Positions 1 to 9,663 of a stretch of 56,659 bases of DNA are shown here, in pieces. Position 1 is the first letter of the stretch, and every line of letters starts with the position of its first letter. The stretch is from NCBI GenBank assembly GCA_944386325.1, contig CALXAP010000012.1, positions 1 to 56,659 on the forward strand, given 5' to 3'. Below the pieces are notes generated by a model. That model saw nothing but the letters and a program-made list of their open reading frames with translations. It was not told the DNA's origin and did not search any database. The position numbers and the translations under genes were made by a program. The stretch is from an uncultured Clostridia bacterium. GTDB lineage: Bacteria; Bacillota; Clostridia; TANB77; CAG-508.

Positions 1-170
1 AAAAACATCTCCAATCACATTCAAAATTTATTCAATAATAATACATTAATTTTCCTACTTACTCTACAAAATAAATTCTTCATTCTTCATCATTCACCAT
101 TCACTATTCATTGCAAATATCAGTTGCAGTTAAATTCATTATTCATCGCAACCGAAGGTTGCAGATAAAA
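1..170. repeat. Mosaic interspersed repeats (families A and C)
   Basis: Positions 1-45 match the right end of the MITE-like family A (compare 19230-19285 and 46437-46490). Positions 55-165 belong to family C: a low-complexity stretch rich in TTCATT and TTCACTATTC, ending in a short inverted repeat around GCAACC/GGTTGC (149-163). The same junction of blocks recurs at 470-566 and 31675-31780. No coding sequence is visible here. Confidence 0.6.
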
Positions 171-189
171 TGTTGTTAAAAATTTGAAT

Positions 190-218
190 TTGACATATAA
201 TAAAATATGTGCTAATAT
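190..218 (+). promoter_or_regulatory. Sigma-A promoter of putative antitoxin RNA
   Basis: TTGACA at 190-195, a 17-bp spacer and TAATAT at 213-218. It reads rightwards into a short transcript that would end at the hairpin at 257-289, so it does not drive a protein gene. Inferred to be the RNA II-type promoter of a convergent type I toxin-antitoxin locus. Confidence 0.65.
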
Positions 219-224
219 TTAATT

Positions 225-290
225 AACAATTTTAATAAGTGAATTCAAAAGAACATAAAAAGACTAGTCTCTGCATAGACTAGTCTTTTC
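225..290 (+). ncRNA. Putative antisense antitoxin RNA (RNA II-like)
   Basis: The predicted transcript is about 65 nt, from just after the -10 box at 213-218 to the bidirectional terminator at 257-289. Its 5' part (225-255) is a direct repeat of 343-372. The latter lies across the start codon of the small toxin ORF encoded on the opposite strand, so this RNA would pair with the toxin mRNA initiation region. Size, convergence on a shared terminator and paired direct repeats match the par (Fst) family of type I systems. Transcription is inferred, not shown. Confidence 0.6.
257..289. terminator. Bidirectional intrinsic terminator
   Basis: A perfect 13-bp stem (257-269 with 277-289) around AGACTAGTCT repeats and a 6-7-nt loop. 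It has A-runs and T-runs on its two flanks, so it can stop transcription from either side. It is shared by the rightward RNA from 225 and the leftward toxin mRNA. Confidence 0.8.
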
Positions 291-296
291 CTAATG

Positions 297-365
297 TTAG
301 TCATCAAAATGTTTTAAAATTAAGTAAATAATAATTAATGCTAACAATTTTTTAAGTGACCTCAA
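297..365 (-). CDS. Putative Fst-like small hydrophobic toxin peptide (22 aa)
   Basis: A TTG-start ORF preceded by an excellent Shine-Dalgarno GGAGGG (374-379 on this strand) at 8-nt spacing. The 22-residue product is a basic N-terminus (MRSLKK), a hydrophobic stretch (LLALIIIYLIL) and a charged tail (KHFDD), the shape of membrane-acting Fst/Ldr-type toxins. Its mRNA would start near 402 from a consensus promoter at 409-437. It carries a 5' hairpin (CCTTTT/AAAAGG) just before the ribosome site and ends at 257-289. The start region is complementary to the RNA from 225. Short for the Fst family (usually 25-35 aa), and lacking the usual proline. Function is inferred from architecture. Confidence 0.55.
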   Translation of the reverse strand: MRSLKKLLALIIIYLILKHFDD

Positions 366-408
366 AAGAACAACCCTCCTTTCTCCTTTTCAGAAAAAGG
401 ATTAATTT

Positions 409-437
409 ATTATATTTAAACTGTGTCAAAATGTCAA
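409..437 (-). promoter_or_regulatory. Consensus promoter of toxin mRNA
   Basis: On the minus strand: TTGACA (432-437), a 17-bp spacer, then TATAAT (409-414). It reads leftwards through a 5' hairpin, a strong ribosome site and the 22-aa ORF to the terminator at 257-289, giving a transcript of about 145 nt. Confidence 0.75.
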
Positions 438-463
438 TATTCATAAAAGTAAATATTTTCTAA

Positions 464-566
464 ATTTAATTTTCCTACTTACTCTACTACAAAATAAATC
501 ATTCATCATTCATTCTTCACTATTCATTATTCACCGCAAACTTTTGCTTCTAGCAAAAGTTTGCAG
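464..566. repeat. Family C interspersed repeat
   Basis: A CCTACTTACTCTAC block, then TTCATT-rich low-complexity DNA, then a perfect 14-bp inverted repeat GCAAACTTTTGCTT/GCAAAAGTTTGC at 536-564. It shares layout with 55-165, 31700-31780, 16242-16270 and 50671-50714. The stem sequence differs between copies but its arms stay complementary. Confidence 0.6.
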
Positions 567-652
567 ATAAGAATTAGTGGTCAGAATTATTGACAGATGT
601 ATTATATAAATATATACTAATTCTATATTTTATAAGGAGGTTACGTTCTTTT

Positions 653-1231
653 ATGAAAGATTTAATAGAAATAAGATGGCATGGTAGAGGAGGTCAAGGA
701 GCAAAAACTGCTTCATTATTATTGGCTGATGCTGCTTTTAATACTGGTAAATATATTCAAGGTTTTCCTGAGTATGGACCAGAAAGAATGGGAGCACCTA
801 TAACAGCCTATAATAGAATTAGTAATAATCCTATAAATATTCATAGTAATATTTATTATCCTGATTATGTAGTTGTTGTTGATGATTCTCTTTTAGATAG
901 TGTTGATGTTACAGCAGGATTAAAAGATGATGGAGCTATAATAATAAATACAACTCTAGATACAGAGACTTTAAAAAGTAAGTTAAATAAATATAATGGT
1001 GCTATATATAAATTAGATGCTAGAAAAATTTCTATGGAGGCATTGGGAAAATATTTTCCTAATACACCTATGTTAGCAGGTATAGTAAAGATTAGTAATA
1101 TTATGGCAGACGAGGAGTTTTTAAATAATATGACAGAATCTTTTAAACATAAATTTGCAAAAAAGCCAGAAGTTATAGATGGAAATATGAAAGCATTAAA
1201 AATTGCTTTAAATGAGATAGAAAAGATTTAA
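653..1231 (+). CDS. porG: Pyruvate:ferredoxin oxidoreductase, gamma subunit
   Basis: Gamma subunit of the 2-oxoacid:ferredoxin oxidoreductase that decarboxylates pyruvate to acetyl-CoA and CO2 with reduction of ferredoxin in the cytoplasm. The 192-aa product opens with the family motif HGRGGQGAKTA (residues 10-20) and continues with PEYGPERMGAP. The start at 653 is chosen because AAGGAGG lies at 634-640; an upstream in-frame TTG at 590 has no ribosome site. It is the first gene of a tight gamma-delta-alpha-beta operon, the layout of four-subunit enzymes from archaea, Thermotoga and some clostridia rather than the fused single-chain clostridial enzyme. Substrate specificity is inferred from the alpha subunit. 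Confidence 0.9.
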   Translation: MKDLIEIRWHGRGGQGAKTASLLLADAAFNTGKYIQGFPEYGPERMGAPITAYNRISNNPINIHSNIYYPDYVVVVDDSLLDSVDVTAGLKDDGAIIINTTLDTETLKSKLNKYNGAIYKLDARKISMEALGKYFPNTPMLAGIVKISNIMADEEFLNNMTESFKHKFAKKPEVIDGNMKALKIALNEIEKI

Positions 1232-1242
1232 AGGAGGTTAAC

Positions 1243-1555
1243 ATGAAAAAGAAAATAGATAAGAATGTATCATGGCAAGATATTACTATTGGTGGTACTA
1301 TTTGTGATGCAGGAAATGCAAAAGAATTTGAAACAGGTTCATGGCGTTCTATTAAACCAGTTTTTATAGAAGAAAAATGTAAACAATGTGGTTTGTGTTT
1401 TCCTGTTTGCCCAGATGATGCAATTCCAGTAAATAAAGAAGGTAAAAGGGGAGATTTTGATTATAATGCATGTAAAGGATGTGGAATTTGTGCTAAAGTA
1501 TGTCCTTTTAAAGCTATAGAAATGCATTCAAATAATTATGAAGTAGGAGGTAAAC

Positions 1556-1566
<11 letters not shown>
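1243..1566 (+). CDS. porD: Pyruvate:ferredoxin oxidoreductase, delta subunit (2[4Fe-4S] ferredoxin-like)
   Basis: A 107-aa iron-sulfur subunit that relays electrons from the TPP site to external ferredoxin. Two complete cluster motifs are visible: C46-C49-C52-C56P and C77-C80-C83-C87P, each CxxCxxCxxxCP. The N-terminal 45 residues are the usual PorD extension. The ribosome site AAAGGAGG precedes the ATG. The gene starts 11 bp after porG and overlaps porA by 11 bp, so translation is probably coupled. Confidence 0.92.
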
Positions 1567-2745
<1,179 letters not shown>

Positions 2746-2746
<1 letters not shown>

Positions 2747-3693
2747 TGGCATATAATTTGAAAGAAGTTATGGCAAATAAACCATCAAGATTAACTGCAG
2801 GACATAGAATGTGTGCTGGTTGTGGAGCTCCACCTGCTGTTAGAATGATATTAAGAGCATTACATAAAGAAGATCATGCAGTTGTATCTGTTGCAACAGG
2901 ATGTTTAGAAGTATCAACATATATATATCCATATACTGCATGGACAGATTCATATCTTCATACTGCTTTTGAGTGTACAGCAGCTGCTGAATCTGGAGTA
3001 GAGGCTGCATATAAAGTATTAAAGAAAAAAGGAAAATTACCACAAGATAAAAATACTAAATTTATTGCTTTTGGTGGTGATGGTGGAACATATGATATAG
3101 GTTTACAAAGTTTATCTGGTGCAATGGAAAGAGGTCATGACATGGTATATGTATGTTATGATAATGGAGCATATATGAATACAGGTATTCAACGTTCTTC
3201 TGCTACTCCAAAATTTGCAGATACAACAACATCACCTGCTGGCAAAAAAGTACCTGGTAAAACACAAGTAAGAAAAGATTTAACAGAAATATTTGCAAAT
3301 CATCATATACCATATGCTGCTCAAACAATTTGTTTAAATAATTTTAAAGATATTTATGAAAAAGCTGAAAAAGCAATTTATACAGAAGGACCAACATTTT
3401 TAAATGTATTTGCACCTTGTCCAAGAGGATGGGGATATCCTACAGAGGATTTAATGCTTATAAATAAATTAGCTGTTGAAACTTGCTATTGGCCATTATA
3501 TGAAGTTATAGATGGAAAATATGTTATAAATTATAAGCCTAAAAATAAGCTTCCTGTAGAAGAATTCTTAAAACCACAAAAGAGATTTAAGCATATGTTT
3601 AAACCAGGAAATGAGTGGATGATAGAAGAGTTCCAGAAAATTGTAGATGCAAGATGGGAAAAGTTATTAAATTTAGAGAAAATAAGTGAATAA
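2746..3693 (+). CDS. porB: Pyruvate:ferredoxin oxidoreductase, beta subunit
   Basis: A 315-aa beta subunit that binds TPP diphosphate through Mg2+ and ligates one [4Fe-4S] cluster. The N-terminal CAGCG (Cys23, Cys26), the later conserved ATGCLE cysteine, and the TPP motif GGDGG (110-114) followed by YDNGAYMNTG are all present, as is the CPRGW segment containing another conserved cysteine. It closes the por operon. A perfect GGGCGAAC palindrome at 3721-3743 follows the stop. Confidence 0.92.
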
Positions 3694-3720
3694 TGTTAAA
3701 ATGTTTAATAGAATACATGT

Positions 3721-3743
3721 ATGGGCGAACACTGTTCGCCCAT
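3721..3743. repeat. Family B palindrome (GGGCGAACA/TGTTCGCCC)
   Basis: A 23-bp near-perfect palindrome. Other copies, some degenerate, are at 3999-4028, 12270-12295, 19312-19335, 29600-29623, 46187-46210 and 46685-46706, and a half copy is at 31780-31792. It is locally GC-rich against the AT-rich background and always intergenic. It could form a hairpin in the porB 3' end but lacks a T-run, so it is not called a terminator. Confidence 0.75.
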
Positions 3744-3791
3744 AATTTAGAAGAATTACTTTAAATAAAATTCACATAATAAATAAATCGT

Positions 3792-3888
3792 ACAAAAAGG
3801 ATATATATAATAATTTAGAAATCAAAGGCATTTAGAAATACCCCCAGCTATCATTTTGATTATAAATTATTATATATATCCTTTTTGT
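3792..3888. repeat. Long inverted repeat with 26-bp perfect arms
   Basis: Left arm 3792-3817 is the perfect reverse complement of 3863-3888 (ACAAAAAGGATATATATAAT...). An inner 7-bp pair (AATCAAA/TTTGATT) extends the stem. The apical part contains CCCCCAGC. The rest of the gene-free stretch 3694-4169 holds family B copies and a family A end at about 3928-3965. No ORF with a ribosome site was seen. Confidence 0.7.
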
Positions 3889-3927
3889 GCTTTTCTATTA
3901 TTAATATATTATTAAAATTATCTAGTA

Positions 3928-4028
3928 GAAAATTTTATGAAATATTATTATGTCAAAATCTATAAACTATAATAGGGAAAAAATTTAATATAATAAATGT
4001 AGTGGCGAACACTATTCACCCGAACTAC
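3928..4028. repeat. Degenerate family A end joined to a family B palindrome
   Basis: Positions 3928-3965 match the right end of the MITE-like element (compare 19253-19290). They are followed at 3999-4028 by a diverged family B copy, GTGGCGAACACTATTCACCCG, flanked by GTAGT/ACTAC. The same A-plus-B adjacency occurs near 12181-12295, 19068-19335 and 46187-46505. Confidence 0.5.
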
Positions 4029-4169
4029 AGAGATATTACTTAAAAATTGAGTATATAATTTTGTAACGAATAGTTACTTTTCTCTGGTAAAAAAACAATA
4101 AAATAATGGAAATTCCATAAGATATATGGTATAATTCAAAAGAATATATATATGAAAGAGGAATAATAT

Positions 4170-5222
4170 ATGGAGCAAATAAATAATCTGTTAAATATAA
4201 TAAAAAGTATTTCATGGCAACAATGGTTGGACTTGTTTGTTGCTATAGTTATATTTGTTGTGTTTGTAATACTTAGTCCATTAATAACATACTTAATTTT
4301 AAAATTGTTTAATTTCAAAAAAACTAAAAAAGAAATAAAAAAGATGAAGATATATAAACCACTAAAATTATTATTAATAATAATATGGCTATATATATGC
4401 ATTTTAGTTTTAAATTTACCAACAGAGGCTTTTGTAGTAGTAACCCAAATATTTAAAATTTTAGCTATAATTCTGGGAGCAAGATGTATAGCAAATTTAA
4501 TAGATCCAGAATCTGAAGTTTTTATAAACTTACAAGATAAATTTAAATTTTTAGGTAGTGGAAAAGTAGGAAATTTTGTTAGTAAAATATTTAAAACTAT
4601 TATATATATAATTGCTGGATTTATGATAATATCTGAATTCGGATTTAATTTAAATGGAATAATAGCTGGTTTAGGAATTGGTAGTGCAATTATTGCATTA
4701 GCTGCACAAGATGTTGCTAAAAATTTAATTGGTGGTGCTACTATTATAATGGATAGACAGTTTTTAATAGGTGATTGGATTGAAACTACACAGTATGCAG
4801 GTACTGTTGAAGATATTACATTTAGAAGTACTAGAATATTAACATTTGATAACACAGAAGTTACAATACCAAATGGACTTTTAGCAAATACATCTGTAAC
4901 TAATTATGGAAAAATGGATAAAAGAAGGATTAGATCACATATCTATTTAGATCCAAAAACTTCATATGAAGATGTAATGAATTTTGTGAAAAAATTAGAA
5001 GAGAATATAAAAAGATTACCTAATATTATTCAAGATTCTGTTAATGTGTCTTTTTTTGAAATAGGCAGTAGAGGTGTAGATATATATGTATTTTTATTCA
5101 CAGATATTGTAGTATATGTGGATTATTTAAAAGTGAGAAGTAATGTAAATGATTTAATTTTAGAAATTATACAACAAAGTAATATTAAGCTTTCAGAGGC
5201 AACAACAACTTTAATGCAATAA
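4170..5222 (+). CDS. MscS-family small-conductance mechanosensitive channel
   Basis: A 350-aa inner-membrane channel that opens under hypo-osmotic tension. Four to five hydrophobic segments occupy residues 20-190. The pore-lining TM3 and start of the beta domain read GLGIGSAIIALAAQDVAKN, followed by GDWIE, the EDITFRSTRI strand and TIPNGLLANTSVTNY, all diagnostic of MscS. The C-terminal 110 residues form the cytoplasmic vestibule domain. It is a monocistronic-looking gene between a repeat-filled spacer and mfd, with a TATAAT at 4130-4135. GAAAGAGGAATAAT precedes the ATG. Confidence 0.9.
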   Translation: MEQINNLLNIIKSISWQQWLDLFVAIVIFVVFVILSPLITYLILKLFNFKKTKKEIKKMKIYKPLKLLLIIIWLYICILVLNLPTEAFVVVTQIFKILAIILGARCIANLIDPESEVFINLQDKFKFLGSGKVGNFVSKIFKTIIYIIAGFMIISEFGFNLNGIIAGLGIGSAIIALAAQDVAKNLIGGATIIMDRQFLIGDWIETTQYAGTVEDITFRSTRILTFDNTEVTIPNGLLANTSVTNYGKMDKRRIRSHIYLDPKTSYEDVMNFVKKLEENIKRLPNIIQDSVNVSFFEIGSRGVDIYVFLFTDIVVYVDYLKVRSNVNDLILEIIQQSNIKLSEATTTLMQ

Positions 5223-5252
5223 ATAACCATTAATTGAAACTTAATTTACAAT

Positions 5253-5367
5253 CAAAAACTAATGTATTTTTTATTTGTAACTCCCAGCATCGCACAGTCT
5301 GTAAAACAGACTGTAAGCTTGCTGGTCCCCACGAATTGTTACTGCATAAAAAGTACATTAGTTTTTG
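5253..5367. other. Nested palindromic element between mscS and mfd
   Basis: Four nested complementary pairs are visible: 5253-5274 with 5346-5367 (CAAAAACTAATGTA/TACATTAGTTTTTG core), GTAAC with GTTAC, CCAGCA (5284-5289) with TGCTGG (5330-5335), and CAGTCTG (5295-5301) with CAGACTG (5307-5313). It would fold into one elongated hairpin of about 115 nt in the mfd leader. It could be a structured RNA or a small palindromic mobile element. It does not match a riboswitch I recognise. Confidence 0.6.
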
Positions 5368-5435
5368 AAATGAATAATCAGTCTGAATTTATAGGAAGGA
5401 AAACTTCACTAAATAAACAAAAAAGGAGAATATAT

Positions 5436-8400
5436 ATGGATGGTATGTTAAAGATATTAGAAAAATATAATAAGTTTAATTCATATATAAATGACATAAA
5501 AAATGGAATAAATCCAATTATGCTTTCTGGTCTAACAAATGGTGGTAAGGTTCATTTATCATATGCAACAAGTTTTTATTGCAATAGACCACTTTGTATA
5601 ATTACATATAATGAGTTACAAGCAAGAGAATTAATAAAAGATATGAAATATTATACAGATGATGTATACTATTTTCCAAAAAGAGATATAACTACATACG
5701 ATTATGTAGCTAAAAGTCATGATGTAATGAATGAACGTATAGATTGTTTAAATAATATTTATAACAAAAATGCAAAAGTTATAGTTACAACAGCAGAAGC
5801 ATCTATTCAGAAAATGATAACAAAAGATGAACTATATAAAGAATCATTAAGTATAAAATTAGGGGAAAGTTATAATCTAGAAAAGATAAAAGAAAAATTA
5901 ATAAAATTAGGATATGAACGTTTTGATGTAGTAGAAGGTATTGGACAATTTAGCGTACGTGGTGGAATTGTAGATATATCATATAATTCTAAGTTAGGAA
6001 TAAGGTTAGAATTTTGGGGAGATGAAGTTGATTCTATAAGGTATTTTAATTTATATACACAACATTCAACAGAAACAATTGATAAAATTGATATTTTCCC
6101 AGCAAATGAATTTATATTAACAAGACCTTTAGACAAAATCTGTTATGATATATCAAATAAAGATTACGATGTAGAAGATATTGAAGAAATAAGAAATGGA
6201 AATTATTTAAACAAAGTAGATAAATATTTTAATGAATTTTATGAAAAACAAGGTAGTTTAATTGATTTTTTAGATAATAATTATATTATATTATTAGACG
6301 AAGCAAATAAAATCAGACAAAGAATAAAAAATGTATTAAAAGATAATGAGTTAATAATTAAAGATTTAATAGATAAAAACAAGATTTTTCCTGAGGCTTT
6401 AGAGACAATGGAAAAATATGATGAATTAATTGAAAAGGTTAATAAAAAACAAACAATATATTTAGAAAGCCAAGATGTAGAATATATTGATGAAAACATT
6501 ATGCATGCAAAAAGAAACGGATATAGGTTTAACTATAGGGAGGTTAAATTTTTTCGTTCTGGAATGGATATATTGTTTAAGGAAATATTGGAAGCAAAAA
6601 GCAAGAACAAAAAAATAATAATAATTGGAGGGTCAAAAGAAAATTGTAAAAAGATTTCTAAATTATTATTTGAAAAAGATATACAAAATAGTTATGAGCA
6701 ATATTTAGACAAAGAAATAATACCAGGAAGTGTAACTGTTACTCCTGGTATTATCTCTACTGGATTTGAAAGTTATGATTTTGAATTATTAGTTATTGGA
6801 CTTGAGGAAATTTTTACAACAAATAAATCTAATAAAAGAGTTAATTCTATTTTTAAAGATGCACAGCAAATTGTATTTGATGACTTGAAAAAAGGTGATT
6901 ATGTAGTTCATAAAATACATGGTATTGGTCAGTTTATTGGAGTAAATACAATTAGAGCAGATAATGTTACAAAAGATTATATTAAAATAAAATATAAAAA
7001 TGATGATATATTATATGTTCCAACTAATCAATTAGATAATATAAAAAAATATGTAGGTGTTGGAGATACATCAGCTCCACCAATTAATAGTTTATCTGAT
7101 AAACAATGGAGCAAAACTACTAAAAAAGTAAAATCTAGTTTAAAAGAGGTTGCAAAAGCTTTAATAGAATTATATGCTAAAAGAGAAAATGCAAAAGGAT
7201 TTGCTTTTTCTAAAGATACACCTTGGCAAACACAATTTGAAAATAGTTTTCCATATAAAGAAACTGATGATCAAATAAGATGTATAGAAGAAATGAAAAA
7301 AGATATGGAATCGCAAAAACCAATGGATAGATTATTATGTGGTGATGTTGGATATGGTAAAACAGAAGTAGCCATAAGAGGTGCATTTAAAGCATGTATG
7401 GATCAAAAACAAGTGGCATATCTTGTACCTACTACTATTTTGGCAAATCAACAATATGAATCATTTAAAGAAAGAATGGAAGAGTTTCCAATTAGAGTAG
7501 ATGTATTAAATAGATTTAGGACAAAAAAGGAACAAACAGAAATAATAAAAAAATTAAAACTTGGAGAAATAGATATAATAATAGGAACACATAGGTTATT
7601 GAGTAAAGATATAGAGTTTAAAGATTTAGGACTACTAATTGTAGATGAGGAGCAGAGATTTGGAGTAAAAGCAAAAGAAAAAATTAAAGAATTAAAAAAT
7701 AATGTAGATGTTTTAACTATGTCAGCAACTCCAATTCCAAGGACTTTACACATGTCTATAGTAGGAATAAGAGATATGTCTGTTATCTATGAACCACCTC
7801 AAAACAGAAAACCTGTTCAGACTTTTGTATTAGAGTATGATCCAGAGATTGTTAGAGAGGGAATTATAAAAGAACTTGAAAGAGGTGGTCAAGTATTTTA
7901 TTTATATAATAATGTAGAAGGAATACAAGCAAAAGCAAATGAAATACGAGATTTAGTTCCTGAGGCAAATGTTGTGTATGCGCATGGACAGATGACAGGT
8001 AAGCAAATTGAAGATATTATGGAAGAGTTTATAGAAGGAAAGACAAATGTACTTGTTTGTACTACAATACTTGAGTCTGGAATAGATATACCAAATGCAA
8101 ATACAATTATAGTTGAAAATGCCGATAGGCTTGGTTTAGCACAGTTATATCAGATAAGAGGAAGAGTTGGAAGATCAGATAAACAAGCATATGCATATAT
8201 AACTTATAGAAGAGATAAAATGCTATCTGAAGTTGCAGATAAAAGATTAAAAGCAATAAAAGAGTTTACTGAATTTGGTTCAGGTTTTAAAGTAGCTATG
8301 AGAGATTTGGAGATAAGAGGAGCAGGTAGTATTTTAGGTGAATTACAACATGGTCATTTAGCACAAGTAGGATATGACATGTATTGTAAAATTTTAGATG

Positions 8401-8870
8401 AAGTTATTAAAGAAATGCAAGGTGTAGAGATAGAAGAAGATATAGATGTACAGATAGATATAAATGTATCAAGCTATATTCCAGATGAATTTATAGATAA
8501 TAGTAGTCAGAAAATAGAAATTTATCAAAATATTGCATTATGCAAAAATGAAGAGGATATTCAAAATGTTTTAGATGATATTATAGATAGATATGGTAAT
8601 GTACCAAAGGAAATAATTAATTTACTAGATATAACAAGAATTAAAAATTTATGTAAAAAAATAGGTGTTGTGAAAATTTCACAGAAAAAAGATAAAGTAT
8701 TATTTTATATAAATGAAAAGAAATTTAATTTAAAAAATGTGACTAAAATTATTGAAAGATACAAAACAAGAGTTAAATTTTCACCAGGTAAATCTCCATA
8801 TATAACATATTATCTTAAAGATATGAGCAAAATAATAGATGAAATAAATGAATTTTTAAAGGAGATATAA
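5436..8870 (+). CDS. mfd: Transcription-repair coupling factor
   Basis: Mfd removes RNA polymerase stalled at lesions and recruits UvrA for strand-specific excision repair. The 1144-aa product has the UvrB-homology N-terminus (residues 1-330), the CarD-like polymerase-interaction domain (about 480-560, DYVVHKIHGIGQF), the RecG-like motor with Walker A GDVGYGKTE (636-644) and DEEQ (737-740), motif SATPIPRTL, the TRCF region with QIRGRVGRSD, and the C-terminal UvrA-inhibitory domain. The ATG at 5436 is chosen because AAAAGGAGAA lies directly upstream. The in-frame extension to 5262 would translate the palindromic element and has no ribosome site. Followed after 2 bp by the trmH-like gene, so probably cotranscribed. 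Confidence 0.95.
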   Translation: MDGMLKILEKYNKFNSYINDIKNGINPIMLSGLTNGGKVHLSYATSFYCNRPLCIITYNELQARELIKDMKYYTDDVYYFPKRDITTYDYVAKSHDVMNERIDCLNNIYNKNAKVIVTTAEASIQKMITKDELYKESLSIKLGESYNLEKIKEKLIKLGYERFDVVEGIGQFSVRGGIVDISYNSKLGIRLEFWGDEVDSIRYFNLYTQHSTETIDKIDIFPANEFILTRPLDKICYDISNKDYDVEDIEEIRNGNYLNKVDKYFNEFYEKQGSLIDFLDNNYIILLDEANKIRQRIKNVLKDNELIIKDLIDKNKIFPEALETMEKYDELIEKVNKKQTIYLESQDVEYIDENIMHAKRNGYRFNYREVKFFRSGMDILFKEILEAKSKNKKIIIIGGSKENCKKISKLLFEKDIQNSYEQYLDKEIIPGSVTVTPGIISTGFESYDFELLVIGLEEIFTTNKSNKRVNSIFKDAQQIVFDDLKKGDYVVHKIHGIGQFIGVNTIRADNVTKDYIKIKYKNDDILYVPTNQLDNIKKYVGVGDTSAPPINSLSDKQWSKTTKKVKSSLKEVAKALIELYAKRENAKGFAFSKDTPWQTQFENSFPYKETDDQIRCIEEMKKDMESQKPMDRLLCGDVGYGKTEVAIRGAFKACMDQKQVAYLVPTTILANQQYESFKERMEEFPIRVDVLNRFRTKKEQTEIIKKLKLGEIDIIIGTHRLLSKDIEFKDLGLLIVDEEQRFGVKAKEKIKELKNNVDVLTMSATPIPRTLHMSIVGIRDMSVIYEPPQNRKPVQTFVLEYDPEIVREGIIKELERGGQVFYLYNNVEGIQAKANEIRDLVPEANVVYAHGQMTGKQIEDIMEEFIEGKTNVLVCTTILESGIDIPNANTIIVENADRLGLAQLYQIRGRVGRSDKQAYAYITYRRDKMLSEVADKRLKAIKEFTEFGSGFKVAMRDLEIRGAGSILGELQHGHLAQVGYDMYCKILDEVIKEMQGVEIEEDIDVQIDINVSSYIPDEFIDNSSQKIEIYQNIALCKNEEDIQNVLDDIIDRYGNVPKEIINLLDITRIKNLCKKIGVVKISQKKDKVLFYINEKKFNLKNVTKIIERYKTRVKFSPGKSPYITYYLKDMSKIIDEINEFLKEI

Positions 8871-8872
8871 TA

Positions 8873-9659
8873 ATGAAAATTATAACAAGTAAAGAAAATG
8901 AATCAATAAAAGAAATAAGAAAGTTAAAAGATAAAAAATATAGAGATGTGAAGCGGAGAATACATTGTAGAAGGATTTAAATTAGTAAAAGAAGCTATAC
9001 AGGAAAAAGCTATAATAAAAAAAGTTGTAATATGTGAAGAGGAAATTGAAAAAAGTAGTATGAATTTAAATTATTTATATGAAATTGCAAAATATGATTG
9101 TGTATATGTTAATAACACTGTATTTAAATATATTACAGATGTATTAAATCCACAAGGAATATTGGCAGTTGTAGAAAAAAAATCAAAGACTAATCAAATT
9201 GATTATAACCAAGATATTATTATAGTTTTAGATGGTATACAAGATCCAGGAAATATAGGAACTATTTTGAGGACAGTAGATAGTGTAGGATTAAATCAAA
9301 TAGTTTTGTCAGATAAATGTGCAGATATATATAATCCTAAAGTTGTAAGGTCTACAATGGGAGCTATATTTAGAGTAAATGCTATAGAAAGTGACAATCT
9401 TGTTCATACTTTAAATGAAATAAAGAAAAATAATTTTAAAATTGTTTCTACGGATTTAAAAACTGAGCATAATATATATGATATTGATTATAAAAATATT
9501 GCAATTGTAATCGGAAATGAAGCAAATGGAGTTAGTGAAGAAATTTTAAAAATTTCTGATACAAAAATGAAAATACCTATGTTTGGAAAAACTGAGAGTT
9601 TAAATGCTTCTGTGGCAACAGGTATTATATTATATGAATATGTAAGGAGAAAATTATAA
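8873..9659 (+). pseudogene. TrmH/SpoU-family RNA 2'-O-methyltransferase, frameshifted at 8954
   Basis: An AdoMet-dependent SPOUT methyltransferase acting on rRNA or tRNA ribose. The ATG at 8873 begins MKIITSKENESIKEIRKLKDKKYRDVK, and the natural continuation GEYIVEGFKLVKEAI lies in the next frame. Removing C8954 restores one ORF of about 261 aa with no other change. The rest is intact: LDGIQDPGNIGTILRT, the GNEANGVSEE loop, and the knot-forming KIPMFGKTESLNASVA. The extra C stands directly before a GGA glycine codon and creates CGG. Identical events occur at 16124, 24457 and 39577. It is annotated as broken because the reading frame is interrupted, but it may be an artefact or may be rescued by +1 frameshifting. 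Ends 4 bp before rnr. Confidence 0.85.
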
Positions 9660-9663
9660 AATA

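Noticed and set aside
590..652. Upstream extension of porG from a TTG at 590
   Set aside because: No ribosome site before 590, whereas AAGGAGG precedes ATG 653 and the family N-terminus starts there.
4136..4855. Long leftward ORF (239 aa) over the mscS gene
   Set aside because: A shadow of the MscS reading frame; it has no start signals and a low-complexity composition.
5262..5435. 58-residue N-terminal extension of Mfd
   Set aside because: It would translate the nested palindrome, and the strong ribosome site at 5421-5430 sets the start at 5436.
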